64,000 nt of DNA from Catenibacillus sp964565805 (GCA_964565805.1 CAZMGH010000004.1:37087-101086), one strand, 5' to 3'; positions 27,527 to 36,473 are shown, counted from the stretch's first letter. Notes: generated by a model from the letters alone, not told the origin. Translations and numbers: made by a program.

Positions 27527-29009
27527 CGATTTTATGCTCCTCATATTTTCTTAAAACAAAGCAAATGCTTGTTCCTATATTCTCCTGGCTGGTGGCCCAT
27601 ATCCGTCCCCCATGCTCCTCAATGATCTTTTTGGCAATGGATAATCCAAGGCCGCTGCCGCCCTGAGCTGAATTTCTGGAAGCATCCGTCCGGTAGCACC
27701 GCTCAAAAATATGTCCCAGCTCATTTTTTGCAATACCCTTGCCATTATCCTCAATTTCAATCTGAACAAATTCCGCTTCCTCCCGGATACGGATATTGAT
27801 CAGACCCTTTTTGCTGCCTATATATTTTGTGGAATTATTGACAATATTCATGATCACCCGCTTCAGCTGCTCCGGGTCCGCGATAATGATCACATTTTTA
27901 TCCGCATAGTTAAAGAAGCCAAGATCAATATTTTTTGTTTCCAGATCTGTGCTGATTTCTTCAATACAGTCCTCAAAATAATCATTCAGGTTCAGCTTGG
28001 TAAAGGAATAGGTCATCGAATTGCTGTCCAGCTTGGAATATAAAAACAGCTCCTCGATCATTTTTTCCATATCCGCAGCCTTTGTATGAACGGTCTTTAA
28101 ATACCGCTCCATTTTTTCCGGGGTATCCGCCACCCCGTCCATAATGCCCTCAATATAGCCTTTAATGGCCGTAATAGGGGTCTTAAGGTCATGAGAAATG
28201 TTGCTGATCAGCTCTTTATTCTCCCGCTCATACTGCATACTTATATCAATCTGCTCTTTCAGCTTTTTCCGCATCTCTTCAAAAGCAATACACAGCTCTC
28301 CGATCTCATCGTTCGCCTCTGCTTTTACGTTAAAATTAAGGTTCCCTTCTTTTATATTTTCTGTGGCCGCCTTTAACAGCGCTAAAGGTTTGACGATACT
28401 TTTATAAAGCCACATGGTCAGCACCATTCCGGAAAGAATCAAAATGGCAACAGCCACGGCGACCCACTGGAGCAGCGTTGTCCGGATCTGCGGGACGATT
28501 GCTGACAGGTTCGTTACAATACACACCCGCCCCGTACTGCCATCAGGAAAAGTAAATCCCATCTGGGTCAGATGATAGGGTACCGGATCCGGCACATAAA
28601 AATTAGCCTCATCCATGGTCAGCTCCATGTTCAGATAAGCCTCATCCACATCGATATTTTCCTCTTCCGTCCGTCCTGTATAAATCGTCTGGCCGTCTTT
28701 TTTTACGATCATATAAGAGGAATATTCTCTTAATTCCTCATTAATCTGAGTCAGATAATCCATATCCTCCATCTTTTCAGGGTCATTCTGAACCACCGTT
28801 CTCAGCTCTTCTTTAATACTGCTGGTCAGGCTTCCAAGGATCTCCATGGGATTGATCAACATCTCCATGCTTCCCCCGGAAACATCGTACTTTCTCTGGA
28901 GAGAATTAAAACTTAAAGAACCGATGGCGTAGGTTACAATACATATAAGAAAAATCGGAACAATACACAGCAGGGCATAAGAAATTTTTATACGTGTAAA
29001 AAGTTTCAA
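27519..29009 (-). CDS. sensor histidine kinase
   Basis: 496 residues. The start is taken as TTG at 29007-29009 because AAAGGGTG lies just upstream and the product then begins with a positively charged stretch before the first membrane helix. A GTG start 16 codons earlier has no good site. Layout: membrane helix (~10-32), extracytoplasmic sensor of ~145 residues, second helix (~180-200), HAMP, HisKA with His273 (ISHDLKTP), and HATPase with NNSTKY, DNGKGI and GGSGLGLSI. The signal is unknown. Confidence 0.92.
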   Translation of the reverse strand: MKLFTRIKISYALLCIVPIFLICIVTYAIGSLSFNSLQRKYDVSGGSMEMLINPMEILGSLTSSIKEELRTVVQNDPEKMEDMDYLTQINEELREYSSYMIVKKDGQTIYTGRTEEENIDVDEAYLNMELTMDEANFYVPDPVPYHLTQMGFTFPDGSTGRVCIVTNLSAIVPQIRTTLLQWVAVAVAILILSGMVLTMWLYKSIVKPLALLKAATENIKEGNLNFNVKAEANDEIGELCIAFEEMRKKLKEQIDISMQYERENKELISNISHDLKTPITAIKGYIEGIMDGVADTPEKMERYLKTVHTKAADMEKMIEELFLYSKLDSNSMTYSFTKLNLNDYFEDCIEEISTDLETKNIDLGFFNYADKNVIIIADPEQLKRVIMNIVNNSTKYIGSKKGLINIRIREEAEFVQIEIEDNGKGIAKNELGHIFERCYRTDASRNSAQGGSGLGLSIAKKIIEEHGGRIWATSQENIGTSICFVLRKYEEHKIDE

Positions 29010-29240
29010 ATAATCACCCTTTTTCTGAAAAATTGCCGGGATTCGCGGCTCAGTCACTTACTCACCGCGCAACGCCCGGCCAACGTTCGGCTTTGCCCCG
29101 CCGGACTTTACTTCGCGCTTCGTGTATATTTTACCACATTTTTTTGGAGGGCGGGTGTGAATTCTTTGCAATAATTATAAACTTTTTATGAAATGGGAGA
29201 TTGTTCACAGGGCGTGGATTTTCGGTAAAACCTCCCTGTC
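29010..29240 (-). promoter_or_regulatory. Leader and probable promoter of the two-component operon
   Basis: On the minus strand an extended -10, TG-TGG-TAAAAT-like (TAAAAT at 29128-29133), lies about 120 bases before the kinase start; no good -35 is visible. The leader contains the GC-rich element at 29071-29118. The rest of the 311-bp gap between the kinase and the AraC gene holds only the divergent AraC promoter. Confidence 0.45.
29071..29118 (-). repeat. GC-rich leader element, copy 2
   Basis: A 48-nt stretch resembling 945-991 in the murA leader; on the minus strand both begin GCGCGAAGT and end with a GGGCG block. Internal dyads can be drawn (CGGC...GCCG). Both copies start just after a promoter -10. 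Confidence 0.45.
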
Positions 29241-29282
29241 TTGACTTTGTGTGTTATAGGAAATATAATGATGATACCAGGG
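29241..29282 (+). promoter_or_regulatory. AraC-gene promoter with shared 18-nt motif
   Basis: TTGACT (29241-29246), a 17-bp spacer and TATAAT (29264-29269). The transcript start region holds ATAATGATGATACCAGGG (29265-29282), identical to 4416-4433 in the pyrophosphatase promoter; both are followed one base later by CAAA. Confidence 0.7.
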
Positions 29283-29320
29283 CCAAAAACCCATCCACGT
29301 ATATTTAGAAGGAGATACCA

Positions 29321-30381
29321 ATGATCCCGCCGATTTCACTGAATCATGACCGTTTTGAACGGGTGCGCTATGACCGCCCGGAATATCCCATTTACATCCG
29401 CAGGGGGCTTTTGTCCCTTTATCCAGATTACCGGGCCCCGGATCACTGGCACGATGATATTGAGCTGATCCTTATCCTTCAAGGTCAAATGCAGTACAAT
29501 GTTAACGGCCAGATCACTTTGCTGGAAAAAGGAAAGGGAATCTATGTAAATTCCGGTCAGATGCACTTTGGCTTTTCCAAGGATCATTGTGAATGTGATT
29601 TTTTATGTGTTCTCTTTCACCCCATCCTGCTGTGCTCCATCCCGCCCTTTGAAAATGATTTTGTCCACCCTCTGATCCAAAANNNNNNNNNNNNNNNNNN
29701 NNNNNNNNNNNNNNNNNNNNNNNNNNNNNNNNNNNNNNNNNNNNNNNNNNNNNNNNNNNNNNNNNNNNNNNNNNNNNNNNNNTGCTGTGCTCCATCCCGC
29801 CCTTTGAAAATGATTTTGTCCACCCTCTGATCCAAAACAAAAGCCTGCCCTATCTTATCCTCCGTCCAGAGTTTTCATGGCAGGCCCAGATCCTCTCCCT
29901 GATCCAACAGATCTACAGTGAGCGGAATCTGACTGGAAGCCCTATGCGGGCCTTCGGTTCCTTTGCCCGGATCTGGGCTCTTTTGTGGGAAAACGCTCCG
30001 GACGGCCCTTCTGATGAAAACCGGCAGAGCCAGAATCTGTCCATTATCAAAAAGATGGTAGAATTTATCCAGGAAAACTATACTCAGAAGATCTCCCTGC
30101 CAGAGATTGCCGCTGCCGGCGCTGTGGGTCAGAGCAAGTGCTGTAAATTATTTGACCGGTATTTTTCCCAGTCGCCAAACATTTATTTAAACCGTTACCG
30201 TCTTGAAAAAAGCATCGACCTGCTGAAAAGCACCGACTTATCTGTTACGGAAATTGCCCTTTCCACAGGCTTTTCCAATGGCAGCTACTATGCGGAAATC
30301 TTTCGGAAATGGCTTGGGAAAAGTCCCACCGCCTTCAGAAAACAAATCTCAGAAAAGAAACCGTCAGCCGAAAACAAATAG
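29321..30381 (+). CDS. AraC family transcriptional regulator (interrupted by a spurious N gap)
   Basis: With the 100 N and one copy of the duplicated 55-base flank removed, the frame is continuous and gives 301 residues. The N-terminal cupin-like sensor contains WHDDIELILILQG near residue 48 and a GQMHFGF segment. The C-terminal double helix-turn-helix (about 205-295) contains ISLPEIAAAG, YRLEKSIDLL, VTEIALSTGFSNGSYYAEIFRK and GKSPTAFRKQ. Start ATG with AAGGAGAT just upstream. The effector is probably a sugar by family analogy, not shown. It converges on gatD with 16 bases between stops. Confidence 0.88.
29683..29782. other. Assembly gap (100 N) between duplicated 55-base contig ends
   Basis: The 55 bases before the gap (29628-29682) are identical to the 55 after it (29783-29837). 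Deleting 155 bases joins the AraC frame exactly (L-I-Q-N-K-S across the joint). This indicates overlapping contig ends scaffolded with a fixed-size gap. Confidence 0.95.
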
Positions 30382-30397
30382 CCAAAAACCATGTGTA

Positions 30398-31132
30398 TCA
30401 TCCGTGAAGACGGCGCTGCATATAATCGTGGGCATTATTTTCAAACGTATCATCCAAAGCTTCCAGCTCAACATCCGGATACCGGCGCTTTAAGGCCGTT
30501 TTTAAAATATGGTCTGCCAGTCCCGGATTTTTAGGAAGAAGGGAGCCGTGACTGTAGGTAGCAAACACATTTTTATACCGTGCCCCTTCGGTCTTGTCCT
30601 TTCCGTTATTGCCATAGCCGGCGAGGACCGCGCCCATAGGCCGTACCTTTTCCCCAAGATAAGTCTTTCCGGAATGATTTTCAAAACCAACCACCACATA
30701 TCCGCCATCGACCGGGTCACACTGATACATATAATTGCCGATCATCCGCTCCTTTTCCCCAATGGTATACAAATCCAGGGCACCGATAAAATCACACTGA
30801 CGTCCGTCCCAGGTCTTATAATACTGGCCAAGCATCTGATAGCCGCCGCAAATGGCAAGAAATACTTTTTCCGCCTCAACGGCTTCTTTAATCTGCGCCG
30901 CTTTTCCTGACGCCAGATCTCTTAACAGCACTTCCTGTTCAAAATCCTGGCCTCCGCCGATAAAAAACAGGTCATAATCTTCATAATTTAAAGGATCCCC
31001 CACGGAAATACCGGTAACCTCCGTCTCAATGCCTCTCCACTGCATCCGCCGGGTCATACAGATAATATTCCCCCGATCCCCGTAAAGGTTCAGTATATCC
31101 GGATATAAATGGCATATTCTCAATTTATACAT
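30398..31132 (-). CDS. gatD: lipid II isoglutaminyl synthase, glutamine amidotransferase subunit GatD
   Basis: 244 residues. Class I-type glutaminase with the nucleophile Cys in FLAICGGYQ (about residue 94), a GGGQDFEQE block and a C-terminal catalytic His (YSHGSLLPKNP). With MurT it amidates the alpha-carboxyl of D-Glu in lipid II, as known in Staphylococcus and Streptococcus. It starts nine bases after the MurT stop, with AGAGGT upstream. Confidence 0.92.
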   Translation of the reverse strand: MYKLRICHLYPDILNLYGDRGNIICMTRRMQWRGIETEVTGISVGDPLNYEDYDLFFIGGGQDFEQEVLLRDLASGKAAQIKEAVEAEKVFLAICGGYQMLGQYYKTWDGRQCDFIGALDLYTIGEKERMIGNYMYQCDPVDGGYVVVGFENHSGKTYLGEKVRPMGAVLAGYGNNGKDKTEGARYKNVFATYSHGSLLPKNPGLADHILKTALKRRYPDVELEALDDTFENNAHDYMQRRLHG

Positions 31133-31141
31133 GGCATACCT

Positions 31142-32512
31142 CTATTTCCAAAATTCCTTAAATCCAAACTTCTTGCTGATCTTTTCCCGAATATCCAGCA
31201 TGGCGGTATATGTAGGCATAATATACACCGGAGCACTCTGGAGCGCCATCTGGTCAATCAGCTGGTCATAATCTTTAATCACCCGGATCATATCTACCGG
31301 GATCCCGGCATACTTAAACCGCATAGCCATCTCCTCCGCCCGGCGTCCGGTCACCCATATGCCGGTCAGTTTGTCCAGAATATGAGTCAGCTGTTCAAAA
31401 TCCACATCCCAGATCCAGGAAATATCTGTGCCGTCTGCGTACCGGTCATTTAACGCCACCACAAACAAGGACGGCGTGGCGGTATTGCTGAGGAAGTTCA
31501 GCACCTGGTTGCAGCCTGCCGGATTTTTGATCAGGATCATGCGAATGTCTGTATTTTCCACCGTAAACTTTTCCATACGGCCAAAACCGCACTCAAAACT
31601 GTTTAACGCCTGGATCACAACTTCATCCTTCAGGCCCAGTACCTGTCCTGCCGCCACAGTTGCTATGGCATTATAAATATTATAGCCCCCGGGCAGGTTG
31701 ACGGCGGCCTGATAATGTTTGCCGTTAAGACGGATCCGGATCACCGAAGCATCCGCTGTGCTCTCCAGCACCTTTTCCACGGCCACCTGGGTGTCCGGCC
31801 GGTGATAACCGCATTTTGGACAGCGGAAGCCGCCTAAATGTCCATAAGTGACATAATCATAAACATATTCGGTCTTACAGTGGATACAGTAAGGCGCGTC
31901 CGACATTTCATGAACCCGGTTTTTATAAATCTCACTTTCCACACCGTAAAAGACCACTTTATTGGGAATCTGCTCCTTCATGGAAACAGACAGGGAATCG
32001 TCCGCGTTAATACATACCGTCGCATTGGGAGAATTTTTAATGCCCGTAAGAATACTGTTTAATGTATGGGTCACTTCCCCATACCGGTCCAGCTGATCCC
32101 TGAAAACATTGGTTACAACAACACATTTGGCATCCGCATATTTGCTTACAGTTCTAAATGCTGCCTCATCGCACTCCACAAGGGCAACATCGTACTTATT
32201 TTTACCTCCCAGCGTTGAATTCATGGCAAACTCCGCGGTAATCCCGGGAAGCATGTTTGCCCCTGATTTATTGGCAAAATAGCGGATCCCCGAGTCTGCG
32301 AGACTCTTTTCGATCATTCTTGATGTCGTGGTTTTTCCATTGGTTCCAGTAACAATAATCGTGGTCACATTCTTTGCCAGGACGCCCAAAAGTCCCGGAT
32401 AAAGCTTCAGCGCCACACGGCCCGGAACATTGGTTCCGCCTTTGCCTAGCCGTCTTAAAATACTCCGCGACATCTTACATGCTGCTACTGAAATAATTGT
32501 TCTGAATTTCAT
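31142..32512 (-). CDS. murT: lipid II isoglutaminyl synthase, Mur-ligase subunit MurT
   Basis: 456 residues. Mur ligase with ATP loop TGTNGKTTTSRM near residue 60, a four-Cys zinc ribbon inserted in the central domain (CIHC...CPKC near 205-230), and the C-terminal DUF1727 domain that contacts GatD. It activates the D-Glu carboxylate of lipid II with ATP. A TATAAT (32520-32525, minus) lies only seven bases before the ATG and no close ribosome binding site is seen. The transcript may be leaderless, or the gene may be read from the upstream gene. gatD follows directly. Confidence 0.93.
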   Translation of the reverse strand: MKFRTIISVAACKMSRSILRRLGKGGTNVPGRVALKLYPGLLGVLAKNVTTIIVTGTNGKTTTSRMIEKSLADSGIRYFANKSGANMLPGITAEFAMNSTLGGKNKYDVALVECDEAAFRTVSKYADAKCVVVTNVFRDQLDRYGEVTHTLNSILTGIKNSPNATVCINADDSLSVSMKEQIPNKVVFYGVESEIYKNRVHEMSDAPYCIHCKTEYVYDYVTYGHLGGFRCPKCGYHRPDTQVAVEKVLESTADASVIRIRLNGKHYQAAVNLPGGYNIYNAIATVAAGQVLGLKDEVVIQALNSFECGFGRMEKFTVENTDIRMILIKNPAGCNQVLNFLSNTATPSLFVVALNDRYADGTDISWIWDVDFEQLTHILDKLTGIWVTGRRAEEMAMRFKYAGIPVDMIRVIKDYDQLIDQMALQSAPVYIMPTYTAMLDIREKISKKFGFKEFWK

Positions 32513-32570
32513 AATGGTGATTATAGCACACCCCTCTCACAAAAATGAGCTGATGCCTGCAGAAACTCAT

Positions 32571-33779
32571 CTAATCTTCATGCTCCTGGATAAATTCAAT
32601 ATTTGCCCGCTCATAAGCATTAAATACAGAATCGTCAAAGTCATCCGGATCAACGGTTCCGTTATACCAGCTCTTAGAATCAAAGTAAGCCTGGATTTCC
32701 GGAGTATTAAACTTGCGGCCATGACGGGCATAGATTTCATTGCGGGCAAGAAGAAGTTCCCAGTCGCTTAAACCTGAAACATCCGCTTCGGTAAGATAAC
32801 GGGTATCACTGTCAGGACAAATATAATCTGTCTGGGCAGCTTCCGCTTCCTCGCTTTCCCGAATACTTTCCTCTTCGCTCTGACGCTGCTCCTCTTCCCG
32901 GGCCAAAATGGCCTGCTCTACTTCCATTGCATACTCCACATAACTTTGAGCCTGCTGGATCGCCTGCTGAAAATTCTTTGAATCGATCAATGCCTGGATT
33001 TCGTTTGCATACTCCTCCAGAGCAGCATTTTCATCATCATCAGCCCCGGAAAGATCTAGGTCATCTAAAGCGGATAAAATAGAATCAATATATTCCATAT
33101 CCTCACTTTCAAGACCGGAAATCATCTCCTCCATCTGCGCCTGCATATTCTCCAGCTGATCTCCGGCCCCGTCATCAATGGCCTGCTGGAGGCTGTCAAA
33201 AATATCCTGCACGTACTGCGTCAGATCATCCGGAACATAATACTGTTCATCCACCATCGTCTGGTATGTATCCCTAAGCTCTTCCAGAGAACTGATCTGA
33301 TCTGTCAAAGTTTCAAGGCGGGCTTTAAGAGCACTGATCCTCTGCTCCAGTTCTTCAATACGGTCCACCGATCGGTCCTCAATAACCTGCTGACACTCCT
33401 GCATCAACTGGCTTACCTCATCCTGGATGCTTGTATAGTTGGACTGATCCAGTTCCTCCTCAAAGGCTCGGACTACAGAACGGAAATCCGCAATCTGCTG
33501 GTTTCTGTCTCTCTGGATCATAACAAATACAACAATACCGGCAATAATGGCAATTGTCAGAAGGGCCATGACCACAATAAGTATAATCATCCCCGTCTTT
33601 TTCTTTTTAGGCTTTTGATCATATTCCTGCCAGTTCTCGTTGACGTCGTTTTGAAATGAAGGCTCCGGCGCGGTGTATCCTTCATCCGGGCCTGTACCCA
33701 CTTCGTCAATTTTGACGCCGCAATTGGTACAGAACACTGTATCATCATCAAGCATCTCACCACAATTCGGACAAAACAT
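32571..33779 (-). CDS. zinc-ribbon membrane protein with coiled coil and YARHG domain
   Basis: 402 residues, function unknown. N-terminal zinc ribbon with CPNC (Cys3, Cys6) and CTNC (Cys17, Cys20); a KPKKKK stretch then one membrane helix (about 62-87). A long Gln/Glu-rich coiled-coil region (about 90-310) follows and a C-terminal YARHG domain (LARNEIYARHGRKF near 350). The topology suggests a cytoplasmic ribbon and an extracytoplasmic YARHG domain, a module common in wall-associated Clostridia proteins. Start ATG with AGGAGG ten bases upstream. Read from the same strand as rplJL but after a terminator. Confidence 0.8.
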   Translation of the reverse strand: MFCPNCGEMLDDDTVFCTNCGVKIDEVGTGPDEGYTAPEPSFQNDVNENWQEYDQKPKKKKTGMIILIVVMALLTIAIIAGIVVFVMIQRDRNQQIADFRSVVRAFEEELDQSNYTSIQDEVSQLMQECQQVIEDRSVDRIEELEQRISALKARLETLTDQISSLEELRDTYQTMVDEQYYVPDDLTQYVQDIFDSLQQAIDDGAGDQLENMQAQMEEMISGLESEDMEYIDSILSALDDLDLSGADDDENAALEEYANEIQALIDSKNFQQAIQQAQSYVEYAMEVEQAILAREEEQRQSEEESIRESEEAEAAQTDYICPDSDTRYLTEADVSGLSDWELLLARNEIYARHGRKFNTPEIQAYFDSKSWYNGTVDPDDFDDSVFNAYERANIEFIQEHED

Positions 33780-33903
33780 ATGGATCCCTCCTAACTTAAG
33801 TTTTTATCCTTAACACACATTATTAAAAGGCTTCTGGCTTTCTTAGAGATAGTTTAACACATCTGATTCCATTGCGCAAGTCAGCCCCGGCTCTGCGGGC
33901 ACA
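33780..33903 (-). promoter_or_regulatory. Possible promoter of the YARHG gene
   Basis: On the minus strand, TTGCGC (33870-33875), a 17-bp spacer and TAAACT (about 33847-33852). It lies between the rplL terminator and the start. Weak match. Confidence 0.35.
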
Positions 33904-33954
33904 CCAAAAGAAAAAGCTGCCGCTTTTTCGATCTTACGATCCCAAAGCAGCAGC
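33904..33954 (-). terminator. Rho-independent terminator after rplL
   Basis: An 11-bp stem with one G:T pair (33944-33954 with 33916-33926) followed on the minus strand by TTTTTCTTTT. About 40 bases past the rplL stop, it separates rplJL from downstream genes. Confidence 0.85.
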
Positions 33955-33993
33955 TTATTTACTATATAGACAGCCTTGCGGCTGTAAGTCCAA

Positions 33994-34368
33994 TTATTTA
34001 ATTGTCGCTTTAGCGCCTTCAGCTTCAAATTTAGCCTTAATTTCCTCAGCTTCTTCTTTGCTGACAGCTTCTTTGATAACCTTCGGAGCGCTGTCAACAG
34101 CTTCTTTTGCTTCCTTAAGGCCAAGACCTGTAAGATCACGAACAACTTTGATAACCTTAACCTTGTTAGGACCAACTTCTGTAAGTTCAACATCGAACTC
34201 TGTCTTTTCTTCAGCTGCTGCACCTGCATCGCCTGCTGCCGCTACAACAACGCCTGCTGCCGCGGATACGCCAAATTCTTCTTCGCATGCTTTTACTAAT
34301 TCATTTAACTCTAAAACAGATAACTCTTTAATAGCTTCAATAAACTCAGCTGTTGTTAATTTTGCCAT
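33994..34368 (-). CDS. rplL: 50S ribosomal protein L7/L12
   Basis: 124 residues from the ATG at 34368, with GGAGG eight bases upstream; an in-frame codon five residues earlier has no site. N-terminal dimerisation region LTTAEFIEAIKELSVLEL, an Ala/Gly-rich hinge, and the C-terminal factor-binding domain (KVIKVVRDLTGLGLKEAK). It forms the stalk with L10 that recruits translation GTPases. rpoB does not follow. Confidence 0.98.
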   Translation of the reverse strand: MAKLTTAEFIEAIKELSVLELNELVKACEEEFGVSAAAGVVVAAAGDAGAAAEEKTEFDVELTEVGPNKVKVIKVVRDLTGLGLKEAKEAVDSAPKVIKEAVSKEEAEEIKAKFEAEGAKATIK

Positions 34369-34468
34369 GATTTTTACCTCCAATTTTCCAATGGTTTTTC
34401 AATGATTCAATTCTTATCCCAAACATAAGGGACAGGATCTCTTATACAAGCGGATCGTACTTTAGCAA

Positions 34469-34963
34469 TTATGCTGCTGTTTCGTCTTTTTCAGCGATCT
34501 GCTTAATAACACGAGCAAAGTTTGCGATAGGAGCCTGGATACTTCCAAGTAATCTTCCAAGAAGCACTTCTCTTGAAGGAATGCTTGCAATAACTTCGAT
34601 CATCTTCGCGTCATAGTATGTTCCGGCAACTACGCCGCCCTTGAACTCAAGGTTCGGCATATCTTTAATGTTCTGAGCCAGAATTCTCGCAGGAGCTGTC
34701 GCATCCTCTTTGCTGACTGCGATCGCTGTAGGACCTTCCAGCAGTTCAGCAACAGCTTCAAATTCTGTACCAGCGATGGCACGTTTAATATAAGTATTCT
34801 TAAATACTTTATATGTTACGCCACCTTCTCTTAAAGCTTTACGAAGTTTTGTATCTTCTTCTACAGTAAGACCACGGTAGTCAACGATGACCATCGCCTG
34901 CGCTCCGTCCAGTAAAGAAGAAATCTCTTCGATGATCGGCTGTTTTAATTCAACTTTTGCCAT
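34469..34963 (-). CDS. rplJ: 50S ribosomal protein L10
   Basis: 164 residues, base of the L7/L12 stalk. Contains VDYRGLTVEEDTKLRKALRE near residue 30 and ANFARVIKQIAEKDE at the C-terminus, which binds L12 dimers. GGAGG is 10 bases before the ATG. Preceded by the L10 leader, through which the L10(L12)4 complex represses its own synthesis. Confidence 0.98.
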   Translation of the reverse strand: MAKVELKQPIIEEISSLLDGAQAMVIVDYRGLTVEEDTKLRKALREGGVTYKVFKNTYIKRAIAGTEFEAVAELLEGPTAIAVSKEDATAPARILAQNIKDMPNLEFKGGVVAGTYYDAKMIEVIASIPSREVLLGRLLGSIQAPIANFARVIKQIAEKDETAA

Positions 34964-35230
34964 TTTGGTCGCACCTCCTTATAAAATGGTCGGAGCGTCA
35001 AAAGGTATTTTGACGCTCATGATACCCCGCATAAAGCTGCGGGGACTGCCTTTATAAGCGCGGCACAAGGCCGGGTTTGAAACTTAAAAGAAAGACCTCC
35101 TTGTCCAAGGACAAAGAGGTCTGATTGCTATAAGAAAAACTCGCTATGAGTACGCTTATAATCTTCCTCGGCAGGCGTTTTCAACTTATGCCTTACGGCA
35201 CCTGCTGTCTCTGGCAGCATTCGCTTTGCT
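34964..35230 (-). ncRNA. L10 leader (ribosomal protein autoregulatory leader) with attenuator
   Basis: The minus-strand transcript after the promoter contains the L10-leader hallmarks GACAGCAGGTG (about 35200) and GCCTGCCGAGGAAG (about 35172), which fold to mimic the L10 site on 23S rRNA. It is followed by a strong terminator hairpin (35093-35122) and two further hairpins (about 35022-35047 and 34991-35018) before rplJ. It fills the whole 315-bp space between rplA and rplJ. Confidence 0.85.
35083..35122 (-). terminator. Attenuator terminator in the rplJL leader
   Basis: AGACCTC at one end (35093-35099) pairs with GAGGTCT (35116-35122), with an inner TTGTCC/GGACAA stem. It is followed on the minus strand by TTCTTTTAAG. 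Likely the point where L10 binding reduces read-through. Confidence 0.8.
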
Positions 35231-35259
35231 ATTATAGCACAATATATATCGGCTGTCAA
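35231..35259 (-). promoter_or_regulatory. rplJL promoter
   Basis: Perfect TTGACA (35254-35259), a 17-bp spacer and perfect TATAAT (35231-35236) on the minus strand, 20 bp after the rplA stop. Confidence 0.85.
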
Positions 35260-35278
35260 TCACAAACCGCAGCGAAAA

Positions 35279-35971
35279 TTAAGATAATTTTGCTGTGTTG
35301 ATCTTAATGCCAGGGCCCATAGTAGACGTCATAACAACGCTTCTTAAGTACTGGCCTTTGGCGGCTGCTGGTTTTGCCTTAATGATCGCGCCTATTAATG
35401 TATGGAAGTTGTCCGCTAATTGTTCTTCGGTGAAGGAAGCCTTTCCAACCGGAACATGGATAATGTTTGTCTTATCCAGTCTGTATTCGATCTTACCGGC
35501 TTTGATGTCATTGACAGCTTTAGTAACATCCATTGTTACTGTACCAGCCTTCGGGTTCGGCATTAAGCCCTTAGGTCCGAGAACACGGCCAAGACGACCA
35601 ACAACGCCCATCATATCCGGAGTTGCAACAACAACATCGAAATCTAACCAGCCTTCATTCTGGATTCTCGGGATAAGCTCCTCGCCGCCGACATAATCAG
35701 CGCCAGCCGCCTGTGCTTCATCAACCTTGTCACCCTTAGCGAATACAAGAACGCGGACCGTCTTACCTGTTCCGTGAGGAAGCACAACGGCGCCGCGAAC
35801 CTGCTGATCCGCATGACGTCCGTCAACGCCCAGACGAACGTGAGCTTCAATCGTTTCATCGAACTTTGCGCTGGCAGCCTTTTTAACAAGAGCTACTGCG
35901 TCTTCTACATCATAAAGATTTGTACGGTCTACTAACTTTGCAGACTCAACATATCTCTTACCTTTTTTCAT
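35279..35971 (-). CDS. rplA: 50S ribosomal protein L1
   Basis: 230 residues, forms the L1 stalk near the E site. Contains the L1 signature around the VATPDMMGVVGRLGRVLGPKGLMPNP block and the TVTMDVTKAV segment. ATG with AAGGAGG eight bases upstream. Follows rplK by 76 bases. Confidence 0.98.
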   Translation of the reverse strand: MKKGKRYVESAKLVDRTNLYDVEDAVALVKKAASAKFDETIEAHVRLGVDGRHADQQVRGAVVLPHGTGKTVRVLVFAKGDKVDEAQAAGADYVGGEELIPRIQNEGWLDFDVVVATPDMMGVVGRLGRVLGPKGLMPNPKAGTVTMDVTKAVNDIKAGKIEYRLDKTNIIHVPVGKASFTEEQLADNFHTLIGAIIKAKPAAAKGQYLRSVVMTSTMGPGIKINTAKLS

Positions 35972-36047
35972 TATAAAATCCTCCTTGTGGTCATATCGGG
36001 AGCTACCCTCCCACGATCGTTTGCTATGGAGCTGATCCGGTTTACGA

Positions 36048-36473
36048 TCAGTCCTCTACAGTAATACCCATGCTTCTTGCTGTTCCCGCGATCATGCTCA
36101 TAGCCGATTCAACGTTAGCAGCATTTAAATCCGGCATCTTTAACTCAGCGATCTTCTGTAATTCAGCCTTAGAGATCGCGGCAACCTTTGTCTTCTTGGA
36201 ATTTGCGGAACCGGACTGAATCTTGCAGGCCTTCTTTAACAATACTGCAGCCGGCGGAGTCTTTGTGATAAAGCTGAAGCTTCTGTCATTATATACGGTA
36301 ATAACAACAGGGATGATCATGCCATCCTGATCTGCCGTTCTTGCGTTAAATTCCTTTGTAAACTGAACAATATTAACCCCATGCTGACCTAAAGCAGGAC
36401 CAACTGGGGGCGCTGGTGTCGCCTTACCAGCAGGAATCTGTAATTTAATATATCCTGTTACTTTCTTTGCCAT
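36048..36473 (-). CDS. rplK: 50S ribosomal protein L11
   Basis: 141 residues; binds the GTPase-associated 23S region and the target of thiostrepton in other bacteria. N-terminal KLQIPAGKATPAPPVGPALG and C-terminal KMPDLNAANVESAMSMIAGTARSMGI. ATG with AGGAGGTG eight bases upstream. Confidence 0.98.
   Translation of the reverse strand: MAKKVTGYIKLQIPAGKATPAPPVGPALGQHGVNIVQFTKEFNARTADQDGMIIPVVITVYNDRSFSFITKTPPAAVLLKKACKIQSGSANSKKTKVAAISKAELQKIAELKMPDLNAANVESAMSMIAGTARSMGITVED

Noticed and set aside
29628..29837. 55-base direct repeats as a mobile-element target duplication
   Set aside because: Same 55-base size at both N gaps, no element between, and frames are restored by collapsing them; assembly artefact is the simpler explanation.
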